From contig JBDROU010000005.1 of assembly GCA_043809745.1 (NCBI GenBank), positions 1-64,000 of the forward strand: a stretch of 64,000 nt of DNA. The letters run 5' to 3'. This DNA comes from JBDROU01 sp043809745 [NCBI: bacterium]. Its GTDB lineage: Bacteria > Elusimicrobiota > JBDRMW01. This document shows, piece by piece, positions 61,710-64,000 of this stretch; position 1 is the stretch's first letter; the number at the start of each line of letters is the position of its first letter. A model generated the notes under the pieces. That model did no database searches and was not told where the DNA came from. It saw only the letters and a program-made list of their open reading frames with translations. Both the position numbers and the translations under genes were made by a program.

Positions 61710-62642
61710 TTATTTAATGTTTCCGCCGCCGGCCAACAAATATAAAATCGCCATTCTAACAGCTATGCCGTTTGTAACCTGCTCAAGTATTACAGATTGA
61801 AGCCCGTCCGCAACCTCTGAAGAAATCTCAACACCCCTGTTCATAGGGCCTGGATGCAGAACTATGCAGTCGCTCTTTGCCCATTTAAGTTTATCCTGAT
61901 TAATACCGTAAAGCTTAAAATACTCGGACAGAGAAGGAACCAGGTTCTCCTGCTGACGCTCCAGCTGAATTCTAAGTATATTTACCACATCGGCTGAATC
62001 AAGCGCTTCTCTTAAATCATCAGTTATTTTTATTCCTAAATCCCTTAATTCCCAGGGAAGCATCGTAGACGGCCCGCAAACTGTAACCTCAGCCCCTAAT
62101 TTTTTTAGGCCCCATATATTGGAACGCGCTACTCTGGAATGCAGTATATCACCAATGATTGCTACCTTTAATCCTGCGATTTTTTTCTTATACTGCTTCA
62201 TAGTAAAGATATCCAGTAAACCTTGAGTTGGATGCTCATGGCTTCCATCCCCGGCATTAATCACATGGGATTTTATGTGAGGAGCCAGCACCTCCCCTGC
62301 TCCGGAAGCCGAATGGCGCAATATTATAAAATCCACTTTCATAGCTTCCAGATTCTTACCTGTGTCTATTATACCCTCACCCTTTTGGATACTTGAAGAA
62401 GCCAGCGAAATACTGAGAGTATCGGCAGAAAGTCTTTTTGCTGCCAGTTCAAAAGAAAGACGTGTTCTGGTGGAAGGCTCATAAAAGAGTAAAACTACAG
62501 TTTTACCTCTTAGAGTAGGAACTTTCTTTATTGATTGAGTGAAAAGCCTCTTAAAAGGTGTAGCGGTATCAAGTATTAATTCAATTTCTTCTGAAGAAAG
62601 ATACTCTAAGCCGAGTAAATCTTTACTTTTTAATTTATTCAT
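61710..62642 (-). CDS. pyrB: aspartate carbamoyltransferase, catalytic subunit
   Basis: A 310-residue enzyme with [21 protein letters not shown] (carbamoyl phosphate site), [28 protein letters not shown] and [13 protein letters not shown]. No regulatory subunit gene (pyrI) is nearby, and PyrR is present, so control resembles Firmicute-type pyr operons more than the enteric type. It lies 17 bases before pyrC. Confidence 0.95.
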   Translation of the reverse strand: MNKLKSKDLLGLEYLSSEEIELILDTATPFKRLFTQSIKKVPTLRGKTVVLLFYEPSTRTRLSFELAAKRLSADTLSISLASSSIQKGEGIIDTGKNLEAMKVDFIILRHSASGAGEVLAPHIKSHVINAGDGSHEHPTQGLLDIFTMKQYKKKIAGLKVAIIGDILHSRVARSNIWGLKKLGAEVTVCGPSTMLPWELRDLGIKITDDLREALDSADVVNILRIQLERQQENLVPSLSEYFKLYGINQDKLKWAKSDCIVLHPGPMNRGVEISSEVADGLQSVILEQVTNGIAVRMAILYLLAGGGNIK

Positions 62643-62671
62643 AATAAGTCCTATAGTTAAGCAAGACCGCT

Positions 62672-63019
62672 TTAAACCTTTAAGTTTTCAGTTATCAGCT
62701 TATGCAGCTCCAGTCTGTTTTGCAAATTAACATGTTTAAATCTCAAACCGTAAAAGTAAGAATTTCCAACATTGCACTTCCAAATAATCTGACTGTTAAA
62801 TTCAAACTCCTTAATAGGATAGAAACTAATTTTGATCCTATAATCCATATCCGTACTCAGTTCTTGGCCAATTTTTAACCCTGCCCCAAAAATACTCACA
62901 TTCACCAGTTCAGCCATAACGCTTTTTTGCTCCAGATCAACCCCGTGCTCCAGATGAGCTTCACCGATTAATCTGACTCTGGGAGCTGCTCTTTTGGTTT
63001 TAACATTTTGAATAACCAT
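62672..63019 (-). CDS. PilZ-domain c-di-GMP-binding protein
   Basis: A 115-residue stand-alone PilZ domain with both c-di-GMP motifs: RxxxR (RAAPR, near residue 10) and NxSxxG ([11 protein letters not shown]). The usual tail strands follow ([19 protein letters not shown]). The ATG at 63019 is used; the longer frame begins with a TTG overlapping pyrR. Its place between pyrR and pyrB is unexpected; a HD-GYP phosphodiesterase at 41499-43148 shows the organism handles c-di-GMP. Confidence 0.85.
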   Translation of the reverse strand: MVIQNVKTKRAAPRVRLIGEAHLEHGVDLEQKSVMAELVNVSIFGAGLKIGQELSTDMDYRIKISFYPIKEFEFNSQIIWKCNVGNSYFYGLRFKHVNLQNRLELHKLITENLKV

Positions 63020-63021
63020 TA

Positions 63022-63549
63022 TCAATTCTCAATAGTAATTCTATCTACACCGTCTACTTCTTTTAAGCTGACATTTATATTCTGGTCTAATCGAGTATTG
63101 ATTTTCTCACCCACAAAATCCGCATGTATTGGAAGCTCCCTATTGCCTCTATCAATCAAGACGGCCAGTTTAACAAATTTTGGCCTTCCTAAATCAACCA
63201 ATGCATCCAATGCCGCCCTGATTGTTCTCCCGCTAAAAAGCACATCATCTACAAGTATTACTTCTTTGTCATTTAAATCAAATGGGATTATAGTCTCCTT
63301 TACTAAGGGTTGCGAGTTTATGGCGTGCACATCATCCCGGTAAAGATTAATATCTAAAATACCGATTTCAATCTTTCTTTTTAGCAATTTCTCGAGATCT
63401 TTGCTAAGCCTCTCTGCTAAAGGAACCCCCCGGTTTCTAATTCCTATTAATACTAGTTGCTCAGAATGCTTGTGATTAGAAACAATTTCCCGAGACACCT
63501 TTTTGATTAATTCTTTTATATCTTTTGATTTTTTTATAATTTTATTCAT
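63022..63549 (-). CDS. pyrR: bifunctional pyr regulator / uracil phosphoribosyltransferase
   Basis: A 175-residue PyrR: LVLIGIRNRGVPLAERL, the PRPP loop VILVDDVLFSGRTIRAALDAL and RGNRELPIHADFVGEKINT. In Gram-positive bacteria it binds pyr mRNA leaders to attenuate transcription. Here pyrR abuts purE upstream and PilZ downstream with no leader room, so attenuation at this position is not visible. Confidence 0.94.
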   Translation of the reverse strand: MNKIIKKSKDIKELIKKVSREIVSNHKHSEQLVLIGIRNRGVPLAERLSKDLEKLLKRKIEIGILDINLYRDDVHAINSQPLVKETIIPFDLNDKEVILVDDVLFSGRTIRAALDALVDLGRPKFVKLAVLIDRGNRELPIHADFVGEKINTRLDQNINVSLKEVDGVDRITIEN

Positions 63550-64000
63550 TAATTTTTAAGTTTTTTAGACTTTTTTATAACTTCCTTTTCCATTTCTTTC
63601 CTGTGTGCAACCAAGGCATTCCTATACTTTTTGTATTTTGCCGCCAATATCTGACAAGCCAAAATACCTGCATTCTTCGCGCCGGCATTACCGATAGCAA
63701 CAGTAGCAACAGGGATGCCTCCGGGCATCTGAACAATTGAAAGCAGTGAATCTAAACCGGATAGAGATTTTGTCTGCACAGGAATACCTATTACAGGCAA
63801 CACTGTTTCAGACGCAACAACTCCCGGAAGATGAGCTGCCCCGCCTGCTCCGGCTATAAAAACCTCGACACCTGCTCTAACAGCCTTTGCAATAATCTGT
63901 CTTAAAAACTTCGGCGTCCTATGCGCTGAAGCTATGTGAAGCTCGAAAGGAATCTCGAATTTCTTCAACATAGATACACACGACTCAATAACCGGCAAAT
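63549..64000 (-). CDS. purE: N5-carboxyaminoimidazole ribonucleotide mutase, truncated by the window edge
   Basis: At least 150 residues of PurE. Visible motifs: [63 protein letters not shown] and [11 protein letters not shown]. The N-terminal GSxSD start lies beyond position 64000. It converts N5-CAIR to CAIR. It shares one base with pyrR. Confidence 0.93.
   Translation of the reverse strand, partial: LPVIESCVSMLKKFEIPFELHIASAHRTPKFLRQIIAKAVRAGVEVFIAGAGGAAHLPGVVASETVLPVIGIPVQTKSLSGLDSLLSIVQMPGGIPVATVAIGNAGAKNAGILACQILAAKYKKYRNALVAHRKEMEKEVIKKSKKLKN

Noticed and set aside
63022-63560. PyrR-type attenuator in the pyr operon
   Set aside because: Genes abut without a leader; any attenuator would lie upstream of purE outside the window.
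1-64000. tRNA, rRNA or CRISPR arrays
   Set aside because: No T-loop-type sequence, rRNA signature or regularly spaced repeats were seen in the gaps between genes.

Overview
The window is AT-rich bacterial DNA, densely packed with long co-directional operons, mostly on the minus strand. It encodes an outer membrane with lipopolysaccharide: lipid A kinase and acyltransferases, Kdo transferase, several heptosyltransferase-family proteins, and FadL- and PorV-type barrels. It also has SpoIID, QueH, a class 1B PyrD/PyrK pair, tandem O-antigen ligase/TPR proteins and DUF4254. This mix suggests an uncultured Gram-negative lineage, perhaps Omnitrophota or a neighbouring candidate phylum. That placement is inference; no rRNA, tRNA or phylogenetic marker set is present.

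Layout. 201-18120 (minus) is an LPS and cell-envelope glycosylation cluster: DUF3108 protein, GT2-methyltransferase fusion, GT39 fusion, split DUF4254, gmhB, O-antigen ligase, GT9, LpxL-like, lpxK, GT9, polysaccharide deacetylase, GT2, two GT4, a GT9 with a duplicated N-domain, waaA and a DUF374 acyltransferase. 18096-23407 holds a divergent MetH-activation-like protein, secF, secD, an HD protein, yajC and a HEAT-repeat protein. 23761-32175 holds tgt, a second HD paralogue, queA, spoIID, queH, a radical SAM protein, ruvB, ruvA, ruvC and yebC, an extended form of the familiar ruv-queA-tgt-yajC-secDF order. 32299-39940 holds two O-antigen-ligase/TPR proteins, PorV, maf, amrS and cutA. 40427-41518 is a transposase unit of the REP-associated (RAYT) type with 24-bp inverted ends, set against a GAF-GAF-HD-GYP gene. 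43331-50895 has a plus-strand methyltransferase, a minus-strand FadL gene and a plus-strand prepilin operon. 50909-64000 (minus) has queD, two GT39-like membrane glycosyltransferases and a de novo nucleotide operon (purE, pyrR, PilZ protein, pyrB, pyrC, pyrK, pyrD, pyrF, pyrE, purM, purN, purB), cut at its upstream end by the window edge.

Most genes overlap by a few bases or are separated by under 30 bases, so translational coupling in long transcripts is expected. Clear intergenic spaces are few (4399-4586, 21743-21899, 23408-23760, 39941-40176, 43245-43330, 45671-46067), and several hold repeats or regulatory sequence.

I found no CRISPR array, defence island or obvious new multi-gene system. 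The strongest unexplained signals are a palindromic repeat element in two copies (4406-4577 and 23440-23754), each ending a few bases past a stop codon and carrying a terminal hairpin with a compensatory base pair; two REP-like families that supply stop codons to adjacent genes; a DUF4254 protein split into two coupled genes; three unusual glycosyltransferase architectures; and a PilZ gene inside the pyrimidine operon.
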